A stretch of DNA of 64,000 nt from CADEDV01 sp048498035 (GTDB lineage Bacteria > Bacteroidota > Bacteroidia > Chitinophagales > Chitinophagaceae): positions 62,001 through 126,000 of the forward strand of contig JBEHYT010000001.1 of NCBI GenBank assembly GCA_048498035.1, in the 5' to 3' direction. The position numbers were made by a program, and so were the translations under genes. Below the pieces are notes generated by a model, which saw nothing but the letters and a program-made list of their open reading frames with translations, was not told the DNA's origin and did no database searches. Positions 26,134 through 34,993 of the stretch are shown piece by piece (positions within the stretch are counted from its first letter, which is position 1; each line of letters opens with the position of its first letter).

Positions 26134-27155
26134 CAGTTGTCTGTATCCACTTTATCCAATGCCGGTTGAAACTCGTACATATTGTCGAAAGAAAGGGTGC
26201 CGCTTCTTCCGGTAACCAGGAATCCCCGATCTGATAATGTAAACGCAACTGCCCCGGTACGGGCTGAGCCTTCAAAGCCGGTTTTCTCTGTCCACAAATC
26301 ATTGTCCGGGTCATATTGCCAGGTATTAGCCACCAGCGAGCCATTTTCGCCCGTGGCGATATAGGCATAATTTCCCATCGTAAAAGCAACGCCATTGTAC
26401 CTTGCAATAGTTCCGTAGTTGTCATCATAGCTCTCATCACTCACATTGGAAATTTTCCTTTTTTCAGTCCAGCTGTCGTCAGAAGGATTATACATCCACA
26501 GGTCATTCAGGGCAGAGCCATTATTGTTTCCGGAACACACATACGCTTTACCATTCATGGTAAACACCATGGCAGCTGATCGTTTGCTGCCGCCCAGGCT
26601 GGCACGCTGCGTCCAACTGTCTGATGACGGATCATATTCATACAGATCTTTGAGGTAGTTGCCGTCAAAACCACAGGAGATATAACCTTTGCTGCCGAGC
26701 GCAAAGCCAACCGCGTCATAACGCGCAGTTCCGGTAAAACTGGCTTTTTGCGTCCAACTGTTAGACGACGGGTCATACTCCCAGAAATCATTCAAACGCA
26801 CACTGCCATCATAACCGGTTCCTACATACCCCTTTCCACTAATGGCAAAGGCAACTGCAGAATTTCGGGCAGCGCCCGGCAAATCAGCCCGCTGGGACCA
26901 ATACTGCCGCGCCAGGCTGTATACCCAAAGGTCCTTGAACCGATCGCGGTCAGTGGTTCCGGTGGACAGATAAACCGAATCGCCGATTGTGAAGGTTACG
27001 GCTTCGCTCCGCGCATTTCCGTCAAAATCAGAGCTCTTTTTCCAGTTGCCGATCAGATCTGATGAACTGTCGCCAGACGTACTGCACCCCTCTGTAAATA
27101 CCAATGCCGAGGAGATCATCAAAGCCCCGATGATGTACGGGTATTTCTTCTTCAT
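26133..27155 (-). CDS. Kelch-repeat lipoprotein
   Basis: 340 residues from the ATG at 27155. The frame runs 38 codons further, but only this start gives a lipoprotein signal (MKKKYPYIIGALMIS, lipobox TEGC). The rest is a kelch beta-propeller. Six blades each carry the pattern of an R-x-x-A-V-x-F strand, a Gly-rich Y-x-x-x-G-x-x turn, L-x-D-x-W/Y-x-Y-x-P and W-T-x-K, for example NDFWEYDPSSNSWTQKASF. Kelch propellers of this type usually bind ligands or partners; some relatives are sialic-acid mutarotases, but I see no reason to assign that here. It is the first gene of the operon with DUF4907, kinase and regulator, and may be the envelope sensor of that system. Confidence 0.88.
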   Translation of the reverse strand: MKKKYPYIIGALMISSALVFTEGCSTSGDSSSDLIGNWKKSSDFDGNARSEAVTFTIGDSVYLSTGTTDRDRFKDLWVYSLARQYWSQRADLPGAARNSAVAFAISGKGYVGTGYDGSVRLNDFWEYDPSSNSWTQKASFTGTARYDAVGFALGSKGYISCGFDGNYLKDLYEYDPSSDSWTQRASLGGSKRSAAMVFTMNGKAYVCSGNNNGSALNDLWMYNPSDDSWTEKRKISNVSDESYDDNYGTIARYNGVAFTMGNYAYIATGENGSLVANTWQYDPDNDLWTEKTGFEGSARTGAVAFTLSDRGFLVTGRSGTLSFDNMYEFQPALDKVDTDN

Positions 27156-27397
27156 AAATGAATTTTTGTTAAAAGTAGGTTCCACCCGGCCTAACACGTT
27201 CTTAAAATAGACCAGCAGGCTGCTGGCACCGACTAATCCCGCGGTTAAATCTAACAGCGCCACCAACACCTGTTTTTGTTGGTCCCTGATGAAATTTTGA
27301 ATTGGTCGGTTTAGAATGCGAGATGGCCGATTTTCAATTGCGATTGATATACTATAACAATTCTTCGGCGCGCAGCGCGAATATCTTGTGCCAACAA

Positions 27398-28729
27398 ATG
27401 ATGAATATGTCGCGTTATTTACCCCTTTACATACTTGGCGGACTGTTGTCGGTGCTTATCCTGTCGGGTTGTTACAAGAAGGAAATCGAGTTTTCGGGTG
27501 ATCCTGCCAACAGCTATTCACGCCTTGTTTTTACAGATACCGTGGGCGTTCAGCTGGCAACAGCCATGTCAGATTCATTTGCTACCGGCGGCGCCACCAG
27601 CTTTTTAGTGGGCAGGTATAAAGACCCTTATCTCGGTTCCGTTACCTGTAGCCCCTTCTTTCAATTGTCCAACCTCGCTGCCAGCGTCGACATTCCGGTT
27701 ACCGCCGTCTTTGACTCGATGGTATTAATACTGCATCCTAACAAATACTGGTATGGAGATACTACCAAAGCTCAAACCTTTACCGTAAGCGAACTGGCTG
27801 TTCCTATCAATTATTCTTATAACAGCAAACTGTATAATACAACTGACGTTGCAACGGTACAGCCCGCCCTGGGTGCCCGCACCTTGCGCATCAGTCCGCA
27901 ATCAGGTGATTCGATCCTGGTCAAACTCGATCCGGCAAAAGGCCAGGAGATATTTCAAAAACTGGTGGATAAATCGACAGATCTTACAGATGCCGACGCG
28001 TTTCAAAATTATTTTAAAGGAATAAAGCTTAGTGTGCCCAGTCAGGATAGCGCCGCTGTATTTGGTCTTACAGGTTCCGCAGATATGGTGATGCGGGTAT
28101 TATATCATACCACCGTTCCATTGGAGGAAAAAAAATACGTCGACTTCCCGATGAGTGTGAACGATTTTGCATTTAACCAGATCATTCCCGATCACAGTGG
28201 CACCTTGCTGCCGGCAGTAACACCCGGGTTTCATATTATCCCATCCACACAAACGGGCAACGTGTCCTTTACCCAGAGCGGTGCCGGGCTAATGGCAAAA
28301 ATGACCTTTCCATCACTTCGCGATGTGATCCGGAATGATAATCTTGTAAAATTATTAAAGGCAGAACTGATTGTGCGCCCGGCGCCCCAAAGCTTTGATG
28401 CAGCTATCTATAAACTTCCTGACCTGGAGCTGGCGCTCACCAACGGATCAAACATAGTTGGGCAAACCGTGACCGATTCGTCCGGCGTCAGCCAGGTCAT
28501 TTCTCCCAGCATCGACGCATTGTATGGTGAGGGTACACATTACCGGTTTGATATCACCAGTTATATCCAGCAACTGCTGACAACAGCAGGCGCCGAAGAC
28601 TATGGCGTTTTTATGTTCCAGGAACTGGATCTTTCTGCTATGCAAATCAACCGTGCCGTTATTAATGACGGGAATCAATCAGGATATAAAACGCAGCTGC
28701 TGCTGTCGTTTGTTGTTATCGACAAATAA
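27398..28729 (+). CDS. DUF4270 family lipoprotein
   Basis: 443 residues from the ATG at 27398 (further ATGs at 27401 and 27407). The frame is open from 27302, but the signal peptide begins here and ends in the lipobox LSGC. The family is restricted to Bacteroidota and is placed in the envelope; its function is not known. Typical features are the early LVGRYKDPYLGSVTCSPFFQLS segment, a beta-rich body, and a C-terminal FDITSYIQQLL motif followed by a strand ending LLLSFVVIDK. The stop codon directly abuts the start of the next gene, suggesting a coupled pair with the outer-membrane protein. Confidence 0.85.
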   Translation: MMNMSRYLPLYILGGLLSVLILSGCYKKEIEFSGDPANSYSRLVFTDTVGVQLATAMSDSFATGGATSFLVGRYKDPYLGSVTCSPFFQLSNLAASVDIPVTAVFDSMVLILHPNKYWYGDTTKAQTFTVSELAVPINYSYNSKLYNTTDVATVQPALGARTLRISPQSGDSILVKLDPAKGQEIFQKLVDKSTDLTDADAFQNYFKGIKLSVPSQDSAAVFGLTGSADMVMRVLYHTTVPLEEKKYVDFPMSVNDFAFNQIIPDHSGTLLPAVTPGFHIIPSTQTGNVSFTQSGAGLMAKMTFPSLRDVIRNDNLVKLLKAELIVRPAPQSFDAAIYKLPDLELALTNGSNIVGQTVTDSSGVSQVISPSIDALYGEGTHYRFDITSYIQQLLTTAGAEDYGVFMFQELDLSAMQINRAVINDGNQSGYKTQLLLSFVVIDK

Positions 28730-29989
28730 ATGCAAATGTCAGGATTAAAATATTTCTTACTGCCGCTGGCCGCGCTCGCCGCCTGCGCTGGGGTTAATGC
28801 GCAAAATATGAATGATCCCTATTCCGTTTACGGCATGGGAACCATCGACCAACATGCATATAACAAATACGCCGGGATCAGCGGAGCAACGCTTTCACTA
28901 AAGTCATCTAACTACCTGGTAGATGATAACCCGGCTTCCGCCATCGGTCTTAACCGCAGTGTACTTGTTGTAAATGTGTCTACCGCCGCCCGGTTCTCCG
29001 GCTATCACGGAGCCGCAATCAATGCAGATAACAGTACCAACCAGGATTTTTGGATCAAAAAGATCGGTGTTGGTATCAAAATAAACGGCTGGTGGGCCAG
29101 CAATATTGGCATTTCATCTCTTACCAATGTAAACTATAAATATACCGGCACAAAGACGGTAGAAGGATCCAGTCAACTATACGCCACGTTGTATGAAGGA
29201 GATGGAGGTTTGAATAATTATTACTGGAATAATTCGTTCGCCATCGGGAAACATTTTTCCGTAGGTGTTAAAACCACCTTTGTTACCGGTTCTGTTAACC
29301 AAACAGAAACACTCTACGATCCCAGTCTCGAAACGGCCATCGTTTCGCTGCAGCAGGATTATGTAAGAAAGTTCAGGTTCGACTATGGCGCGCTTTTCAA
29401 CCATTCCATTTCCAAAAAATGGGATATTTCCCTCGGTGGACGCTATGCCGCGAAAGCGCCATTCAAGGCAGACCGGTCGCTTACGGTTTCACAGGACGGA
29501 ACTGTAATCGTCAACGACCGCTTTGTGAAATACCAGCAATATGGGTTGCCTGCCAGTTACGGAGCAGGACTGTCGCTGGTGCATAACGATAAAACCACGT
29601 TTGCACTTGACTACAATGCTGAACAGTGGAATGATCTTGGTCTTAAAGGACAGGGGTGGAGGTATAAGAACAGCCAACGGATAGCAGGCGGAGTAGAGTT
29701 TGCAAAATCAGTTAACCTGCGGGATCGTACCAGTGCCAGGCGGTTCTACCAGGTAGGCGCATTTTACGATAATTCCCCGCTGGAGGTTGATAGCCGAACC
29801 ATTAATAGCTATGGTTTTACAGCCGGGATGGGCGGGAAACTTGGCAAAACAATGCTGTATTCATTCTCCGCCGAAGCAGGCGTGCGGGGTACCCGGCAGG
29901 TCAACCTCATCCGCGAAAACTATTTTCAACTCGTGTTTTCGATTTCTTACGGAGATTTCCTGTTTAGCAAAGGCAGGAAATATGAATAA
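28730..29989 (+). CDS. Outer-membrane protein, FadL-like family with DPYSVYGMG signature
   Basis: 419-residue exported protein starting on the base after the DUF4270 stop codon. The signal peptide is MQMSGLKYFLLPLAALAACAGVNAQ. The mature N-terminus NDPYSVYGMGTIDQHAY is typical of a Bacteroidota outer-membrane family often written NPYSRYGLG. The body alternates hydrophobic and polar residues with many aromatic-capped strands (YYWNNSFAIGKHFSVGVKT and similar), as in a 12-14-strand barrel, and the last strand ends with a Phe-rich segment. The role is unknown; transport of hydrophobic molecules or support of surface-protein secretion would both fit. Confidence 0.8.
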   Translation: MQMSGLKYFLLPLAALAACAGVNAQNMNDPYSVYGMGTIDQHAYNKYAGISGATLSLKSSNYLVDDNPASAIGLNRSVLVVNVSTAARFSGYHGAAINADNSTNQDFWIKKIGVGIKINGWWASNIGISSLTNVNYKYTGTKTVEGSSQLYATLYEGDGGLNNYYWNNSFAIGKHFSVGVKTTFVTGSVNQTETLYDPSLETAIVSLQQDYVRKFRFDYGALFNHSISKKWDISLGGRYAAKAPFKADRSLTVSQDGTVIVNDRFVKYQQYGLPASYGAGLSLVHNDKTTFALDYNAEQWNDLGLKGQGWRYKNSQRIAGGVEFAKSVNLRDRTSARRFYQVGAFYDNSPLEVDSRTINSYGFTAGMGGKLGKTMLYSFSAEAGVRGTRQVNLIRENYFQLVFSISYGDFLFSKGRKYE

Positions 29990-29991
29990 TA

Positions 29992-32382
29992 TTATTTGCC
30001 GATCAATTGACTGGAGGTAGTGGTGGATAATTCCGGCCGCTGATCGCTGCGCGGAGTCTCCATATCAAAATTGACCTCCACGCGTAAAGCCTTCAGTCCA
30101 ATAACACCCTGCAATTCTTCCAGGTCAAATTTTTCAACACCCGGTTTAATGAGTTTCAGGTTTTGCAGAAATTCAATGTATTCCATGTATTCTCCGGCAT
30201 CCTTCGCCTGGGAATAAACAATTGCAATTTTTCCGGGTTGTGTCAACCGCTCGTTGGTATCTTTTACCCGCACCTTGTCAATCCGTTTTTTGATGATCTC
30301 ATAGCGGATATTATAAGCGCCGTCCACATCAAATTTTCGTTCTTCCGTGCGGAAGCTGATAGAAAGCGGCACGCTGTGCGCCAGTATCAGTTGTGTTGTT
30401 TTTAGCGGGTGCGGCAATTCGGCTTCCAGTTTATGGGTGGCACGGGCGGCCTTTGCAAGTATCGTCAATTGCCACATCTTCATGTTGCGCAGGTATAGTT
30501 CGTCAAATTTCTTTCGCGGCGCAATAGATTGCCCCATGTAAATATTAAACTCTACACCATCGGTTACATAGCGCTCAAAATAATGCGGGTACACTTTTTG
30601 AGCCGCTATCTGCTCACGGTCTATCATTCGCGCCAGCGTATCATTGATCTTTGAAATGCTTTGCTCATATTCCTTCCTGTGCCGGTAAAGCACATGCAAA
30701 GCAGGATCAAGGCTGTTAAAATAATGATCAATTTCACTCTTCAATACCGGTTGCGTACTGCGAAGATGATTCAACATAGCTACCACCTGTGTTTGCAAAA
30801 ACTCATAGATCGTGATCTCTTCTTCCGACTGCAGCACATCCGAAGCCGAAGAGATATATTTATCAAGCTTGAATTCAATCTCATGTAACAGCGGGAAGGG
30901 CATATCATTCTGCGCCTTTTTGATGATCGATCGTACCATCTCCAACTGCTCTACAAGGTCCAACTGGATCGAATTGGCCCGCTCCGTGGAAGAGTTCCGG
31001 ATGTCGATCGCTCCAAAAAGCGGGTACACATCGGGGAATGCAATACGCTCAATGCGCGCATCTTCCAGATGTTGCCGGGTAACGATATAGTTCAATGCCG
31101 CCTCCGTAAATTTCCACTCCACTGAAGGCTGAACCGCCGTAAATTTTTCCTTGATCACTTTGTCAATCGTGTTGTTCAGGCTTTCGGCACCTTTCTCCAT
31201 CGCAAGCGTGAAAAGCGGAATGGCATTTTCAAGACGCATCACATGACCATACTTCAGCATTCCAGGCTTGTCAGATACAATTTCCAGGATGCCCAACAGG
31301 TCGTCACCTTTTTTCAACGGACAAATAATCATACTCCTCCCACCCTGGTTATAATAAAATTCCAGGTATTCCACCTCGTTAATTACCTCGGGAGTGAGGG
31401 TTTCATACAAAATTGGCTGGTCAGAATTCCGAAACAGAAGCTTGCAGCAATCACTTACCTCGTCTTTATCTGAATTAGACACAAACTGGCGAAACAGCAA
31501 GCTGTTACTATTGTGAATGTCGGAGTACACATAATGTCCATTCACTTTCAGGAATGGCGTAATGCCAACACTGATATCTTTCAATCCCAGCAGGCTTTGC
31601 ATATACTGCTCCAACTGCAGGTACGTGGATTTATTTAGAATGGCATCCTGGTCCAGCAATTTGTTTTTGATCAGGGAAATCACTTCCTGTTCGGTTACAT
31701 CATTTACGCGCACAACGGAAACGCCTTCAAAAATAAATTCGCCGATGGGCACTTCAGCCATCAATTCACGGATTGTCTTCAACCGGTTATCCGCCTGCGA
31801 CACCAGGCTTAACGGAAGCGCCGGCATCGTATCTCCCGCAGGTTTTACTTCCATAAACCTTGCGTCCAGCCGCAATTCCATGTATTTGGTAATACCGGTT
31901 TGAACATCTTTAAATGGATGGATGGTACGGGTGGTCGCGGGTAATGGATAATCCAGGTACTTTTTCAGGATCAGTCCATACGCAAACTGCAATTTTTCTT
32001 CACTCAGCGTAACGCCTACATTATCATCCGGAACATTGATCAAATTGCTGCCCGGCCGAAGTAATATTTGATGAAAAAGCGGGGAAGAAAATACGGTTTC
32101 AAATTTAAACGGTACAGATACCGCGTAAAGTTGGTTTGCCGTTGTAGGAGGGAATACGGCCGATAGCAGTTCTTCAATGAGCTCAGAATGCGGCTCCAGC
32201 AACTTGAGATCATGTATCGGTTCCAGCAATTCCGGGTGTGCCTCAATCTCTGCCACCACATTGCCATACAACTTCTTCATACCCGGGTTACCGCTGGCGA
32301 TATTGCGCTTCAGCGCCTCCACCAGCGGCCGAAACGAAAGATGACTATTAATTACCAGCTCATTTTTTTCAATCTGTCCCAT
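29992..32382 (-). CDS. GAF-domain protein of unknown function
   Basis: 796-residue cytoplasmic protein with no signal or membrane helix. Residues about 255-400 resemble a GAF domain: a long helix, CCKLLFRNSDQPILYE, then GGRSMIICPLKKGDDLLGILEIVS, which is the usual strand pair. The N-terminal 250 residues and C-terminal 390 residues match nothing I know. The C-terminal part is helix-rich (about 430-720) and includes NSSTERANSIQLDLVEQLEMV. No kinase, cyclase, phosphatase or DNA-binding output can be seen. GAF domains bind cyclic nucleotides or other small ligands, so it could be a receptor within the same cell as the class III cyclase; this is only a suggestion. It stands alone, convergent with the outer-membrane protein gene (2-bp gap). 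Confidence 0.7.
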   Translation of the reverse strand: MGQIEKNELVINSHLSFRPLVEALKRNIASGNPGMKKLYGNVVAEIEAHPELLEPIHDLKLLEPHSELIEELLSAVFPPTTANQLYAVSVPFKFETVFSSPLFHQILLRPGSNLINVPDDNVGVTLSEEKLQFAYGLILKKYLDYPLPATTRTIHPFKDVQTGITKYMELRLDARFMEVKPAGDTMPALPLSLVSQADNRLKTIRELMAEVPIGEFIFEGVSVVRVNDVTEQEVISLIKNKLLDQDAILNKSTYLQLEQYMQSLLGLKDISVGITPFLKVNGHYVYSDIHNSNSLLFRQFVSNSDKDEVSDCCKLLFRNSDQPILYETLTPEVINEVEYLEFYYNQGGRSMIICPLKKGDDLLGILEIVSDKPGMLKYGHVMRLENAIPLFTLAMEKGAESLNNTIDKVIKEKFTAVQPSVEWKFTEAALNYIVTRQHLEDARIERIAFPDVYPLFGAIDIRNSSTERANSIQLDLVEQLEMVRSIIKKAQNDMPFPLLHEIEFKLDKYISSASDVLQSEEEITIYEFLQTQVVAMLNHLRSTQPVLKSEIDHYFNSLDPALHVLYRHRKEYEQSISKINDTLARMIDREQIAAQKVYPHYFERYVTDGVEFNIYMGQSIAPRKKFDELYLRNMKMWQLTILAKAARATHKLEAELPHPLKTTQLILAHSVPLSISFRTEERKFDVDGAYNIRYEIIKKRIDKVRVKDTNERLTQPGKIAIVYSQAKDAGEYMEYIEFLQNLKLIKPGVEKFDLEELQGVIGLKALRVEVNFDMETPRSDQRPELSTTTSSQLIGK

Positions 32383-32581
32383 TATATATGCCTGGTTTCA
32401 TCGCGCACCAGTTCGCTTTTATCAGAAAGTTACTTGATTAACACGAAGCTACTAAATAGGTTGGGCTGCCACCTACCACAAGGCGGTGGGTGGGGGAAGA
32501 GCGCCGGTAAACGGTGGAAACGGCCGGTAATTGATTTGGTTTGTAAAAATTTGAAAATCAAAAATTTACATCTTCCGCCCG

Positions 32582-33232
32582 TTAAGATCCCCGTAGAAGT
32601 GTTTTGTAATATTTGCAGGCAGGACGTAATCCGCAATTCTCGCACTTTGGCCCCCGGGCAATGCAAACATAGCGCCCGTGCAGGATAAGCCAATGATGGG
32701 CCTTGTGAATCAGCTCTTTAGGTATGTTTTGAACCAATTCTTTTTCAACCGCCAGCGGCGTATTGGCTCGCGCCGATACCAGCCCGATCCGCTTGCTTAC
32801 GCGAAAGACATGGGTATCCACCGCCATATTGGGTTGATGATCAACAACTGACGTAATAACATTAGCCGTTTTTCGACCCACACCAGGCAGTTTTACCAGT
32901 TCTTCCACGGTCATCGGGATATGACCATCAAATTCTTCCTCCACCATCCTCGCCATTCCAATCAGGTGTTTCGTTTTGTTGTTGGGATAAGAAATGCTGC
33001 GGATCAGTGGAAACAGTGTATCAAAGGTTGCCGTGCTTAACGCCGCCGTGTCCGGGTATTTTTCAAAAATTGCAGGCGTTGTAAGGTTTACTCTTTTATC
33101 CGTGCATTGCGCGGAAAGAATTACGGCCACCAGTAACTGGTACGGGTTATCATACAACAGTTCGGTTTCTGCTTCCGGACTATGTTCCTGGAAATAATCA
33201 ATCACAAAATGATATCGTTCTTTCAGCGTCAT
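32582..33232 (-). CDS. nth: Endonuclease III (DNA glycosylase/AP lyase)
   Basis: 216-residue base-excision repair enzyme that removes oxidised pyrimidines and cuts the abasic strand. The helix-hairpin-helix LPGVGRKTANVI holds the catalytic Lys (K121), the catalytic Asp is D139 in AVDTHVFRVSKRIGL, and the [4Fe-4S] cysteines are C190-x6-C197-x2-C200-x5-C206. Length is standard. It stands alone. The 200 bp between its stop and the GAF gene contain no gene that I can support. Confidence 0.96.
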   Translation of the reverse strand: MTLKERYHFVIDYFQEHSPEAETELLYDNPYQLLVAVILSAQCTDKRVNLTTPAIFEKYPDTAALSTATFDTLFPLIRSISYPNNKTKHLIGMARMVEEEFDGHIPMTVEELVKLPGVGRKTANVITSVVDHQPNMAVDTHVFRVSKRIGLVSARANTPLAVEKELVQNIPKELIHKAHHWLILHGRYVCIARGPKCENCGLRPACKYYKTLLRGS

Positions 33233-33338
33233 GGCAAATGATATTTACAAAAATAAATGGTTGCAGCTCCGAAATGCTAACAAATCTTTCACGAAGCAAA
33301 ATCATGGTTCACCGTAACTTGTTGCACATTTTTAAATT

Positions 33339-34208
33339 ATGACTACCCGCATTTTTACCTGTTTTTTGCTGTTGTTACTAACTGCCCATGCCCGTTCCCA
33401 GTCTGCCCTACTCGATAAAGCCATTCGAAATTTCAATGGTAAAGTAGGCGTTTGTGCCATCGTTCTTGAAACGGGCGACTCCATCGCCATTAACGGCACT
33501 GACCATTTTCCCATGCAAAGCGTGTACAAGTTTCCCATTGCAATGGCCGTGCTGGACAAAGTAGATCATGGCAAATTAAAACTTTCACAACCGGTGCCTA
33601 TTTCACCGTCGGAATATCTTACTGTTGGACATAGTCCAATCCGGGATCAACATCCGGGTGGCGTTACACGCACGGTAGCACAATTACTCGATGATAATAT
33701 TGTAGAAAGTGATGGAACTGCCTGTGACGTACTGCTTCGCCTGTTGGGAGGCACTGATGCAGCGCAGCGTTATCTCCAACAAAAGGGCTTCCGGGATATT
33801 GCTATTGCAACAACCGAAGAGGTGCAGCAAACCGACGATACGAGCCAGTATCGCAATTTTGCCACGCCAGTGGCAATGACGGGTTTATTCCGGCATTTTT
33901 TCACAGACAAGTTACTATCGGCTTCCAGCCGAAAATTGTTGATGGATCTGATGATTAATTCCGGGCCCGGTGTACACCGGATAAAAGGACAATTACCTGC
34001 CGGGACAACAGTTGCACACAAAACCGGTACATCTGCAACGCTTAAAAACGGTATGACGCCTGCCACCAATGATGCCGGCATTATTACACTGCCAAATGGC
34101 AATCATATTGCGCTCACTGTTTTTATTACGGATAGTTTTGCCAGCCAGCAGGAGCGTGAAAAATTGATAGCTACTATAGCAAAAATAGTTTGGGACGCCT
34201 GGCAATGA
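33339..34208 (+). CDS. Class A beta-lactamase, subclass A2-like
   Basis: 289-residue periplasmic serine hydrolase predicted to open beta-lactam rings. Signal peptide 1-20. Active-site motifs: S61-V-Y-K64 (the S-x-x-K pair), S-D-G at 124-126 (in place of S-D-N), general-base Glu at E160 and K-T-G at 228-230. The spacing E160 to the Y-R-N at 171-173 and the string SDGTACDVLLRLLGG agree with the CfxA/PER/VEB-like A2 group of Bacteroidota. The SDN loop reads SDG, as in some members of that group. No mobile element, integron or divergent base composition surrounds it, so it looks like an intrinsic chromosomal gene rather than a recent import. Spectrum of activity cannot be predicted. Confidence 0.93.
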   Translation: MTTRIFTCFLLLLLTAHARSQSALLDKAIRNFNGKVGVCAIVLETGDSIAINGTDHFPMQSVYKFPIAMAVLDKVDHGKLKLSQPVPISPSEYLTVGHSPIRDQHPGGVTRTVAQLLDDNIVESDGTACDVLLRLLGGTDAAQRYLQQKGFRDIAIATTEEVQQTDDTSQYRNFATPVAMTGLFRHFFTDKLLSASSRKLLMDLMINSGPGVHRIKGQLPAGTTVAHKTGTSATLKNGMTPATNDAGIITLPNGNHIALTVFITDSFASQQEREKLIATIAKIVWDAWQ

Positions 34209-34229
34209 GTAGATGGTGGGGTATAAAAA

Positions 34230-34249
34230 AACCCCGCAATTGCGGGGTT
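34230..34249. terminator. Palindromic terminator after the class A beta-lactamase
   Basis: AACCCCGCAATTGCGGGGTT is a perfect 20-bp palindrome, with an A-run before and GATTTTTTT after. It can serve the plus-strand bla gene and the convergent small gene whose stop is 20 bp away. Confidence 0.85.
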
Positions 34250-34268
34250 GATTTTTTTCATTCCATTG

Positions 34269-34502
34269 TCATGGAATGGTTTCAATTGATTTTTCCCGCG
34301 CATAGTTCAGTACATCCAGGATCACTTCAGTTCTTGGCGCCACAGTTATCTTATCCAGGCGTTGCATGGAAGCGCTAAGTACATTTAACTTTTCGCGGAG
34401 TGTCCAGTCTTTTTGAAGGGCAGTCTCGATGGAGGCCGCTGTGTCTGGAGAGCATTCTTTGTACAAATACAATAGAAGATCCTCAGGAGTAAAGTTTGTC
34501 AT
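34269..34502 (-). CDS. Small anti-sigma-like helical protein
   Basis: 77 residues from the ATG at 34502 (the frame can be entered two codons earlier at a TTG). The first 45 residues, LLLYLYKECSPDTAASIETAL and following, have the same build as the N-terminal repeats of the anti-sigma protein at 49565-50713: an aromatic-Leu helix, an acidic turn and a second helix ending in a K-L-N-V-L type stretch. There is no Cys/His zinc site and no membrane helix, so it is at most the sigma-binding module. No sigma factor gene is next to it. Short length, clear homologous pattern and own terminator make it a credible gene. Confidence 0.65.
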   Translation of the reverse strand: MTNFTPEDLLLYLYKECSPDTAASIETALQKDWTLREKLNVLSASMQRLDKITVAPRTEVILDVLNYAREKSIETIP

Positions 34503-34605
34503 TGGCAAACCATTAATGTCCTAAAAAATTGTTGTCCGATTAGTGAAGCCGTAAATACGTCCGGGTTATAAACGGGGGGTGTTGCGGGATATTGTGCGCT
34601 CAGTC

Positions 34606-34968
34606 CTAATTTTTTGCCCGATCGTAGTTTTCCGGTATCACAAACAGGTCCTCGTTGTCTTTTTTCATCAGGAGGGTTTCGCGCGCGTATTTCTGCACGG
34701 TGGCGGGATCGTTCGTAAGTGCCTGTTTTACTTTATTTAAGTCGTTGGTAGCGCCAGTGAAATAGGCTTTGCTTTGTCGAAGCGTTTGCAGCTCATGCCG
34801 CCGCTCCAGGGTATTGAAAAGGTCGTTTTTGTCCAGGAAAAGCATGATGACAGCAAAGGCTGCCGTGGCAATAAAATACTTGTTTTTAAGCCATCGCGGG
34901 ATGCGAAAACGGCCCCGGGCCGGTTGTTGAACCGTTTCCGGAGCCGTTGTATCTGGAGTTGTATTCAT
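34606..34968 (-). CDS. Septum formation initiator, DivIC/FtsB family
   Basis: 120 residues from the ATG at 34968; an upstream TTG would overlap the enolase stop. Bitopic cell-division protein: short cytoplasmic tail, a membrane helix (YFIATAAFAVIMLFL, about 33-48) and an extracytoplasmic coiled coil (LERRHELQTLRQSKAYF and following) ending in ARETLLMKKDNEDLFVI, which is the usual FtsB/DivIC terminus. In other bacteria it forms the FtsQ-FtsB-FtsL complex that recruits septal wall synthesis. It lies 25 bp downstream of eno on the same strand, the same pairing seen in many genomes. Confidence 0.88.
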   Translation of the reverse strand: MNTTPDTTAPETVQQPARGRFRIPRWLKNKYFIATAAFAVIMLFLDKNDLFNTLERRHELQTLRQSKAYFTGATNDLNKVKQALTNDPATVQKYARETLLMKKDNEDLFVIPENYDRAKN

Positions 34969-34993
34969 TACAGAATTAAAAAGGCGATTGCGT

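Noticed and set aside
33339..34208. Class A beta-lactamase as part of a mobile resistance cassette
   Set aside because: No integrase, transposase, attC-like site or flanking repeats; neighbours are housekeeping genes.
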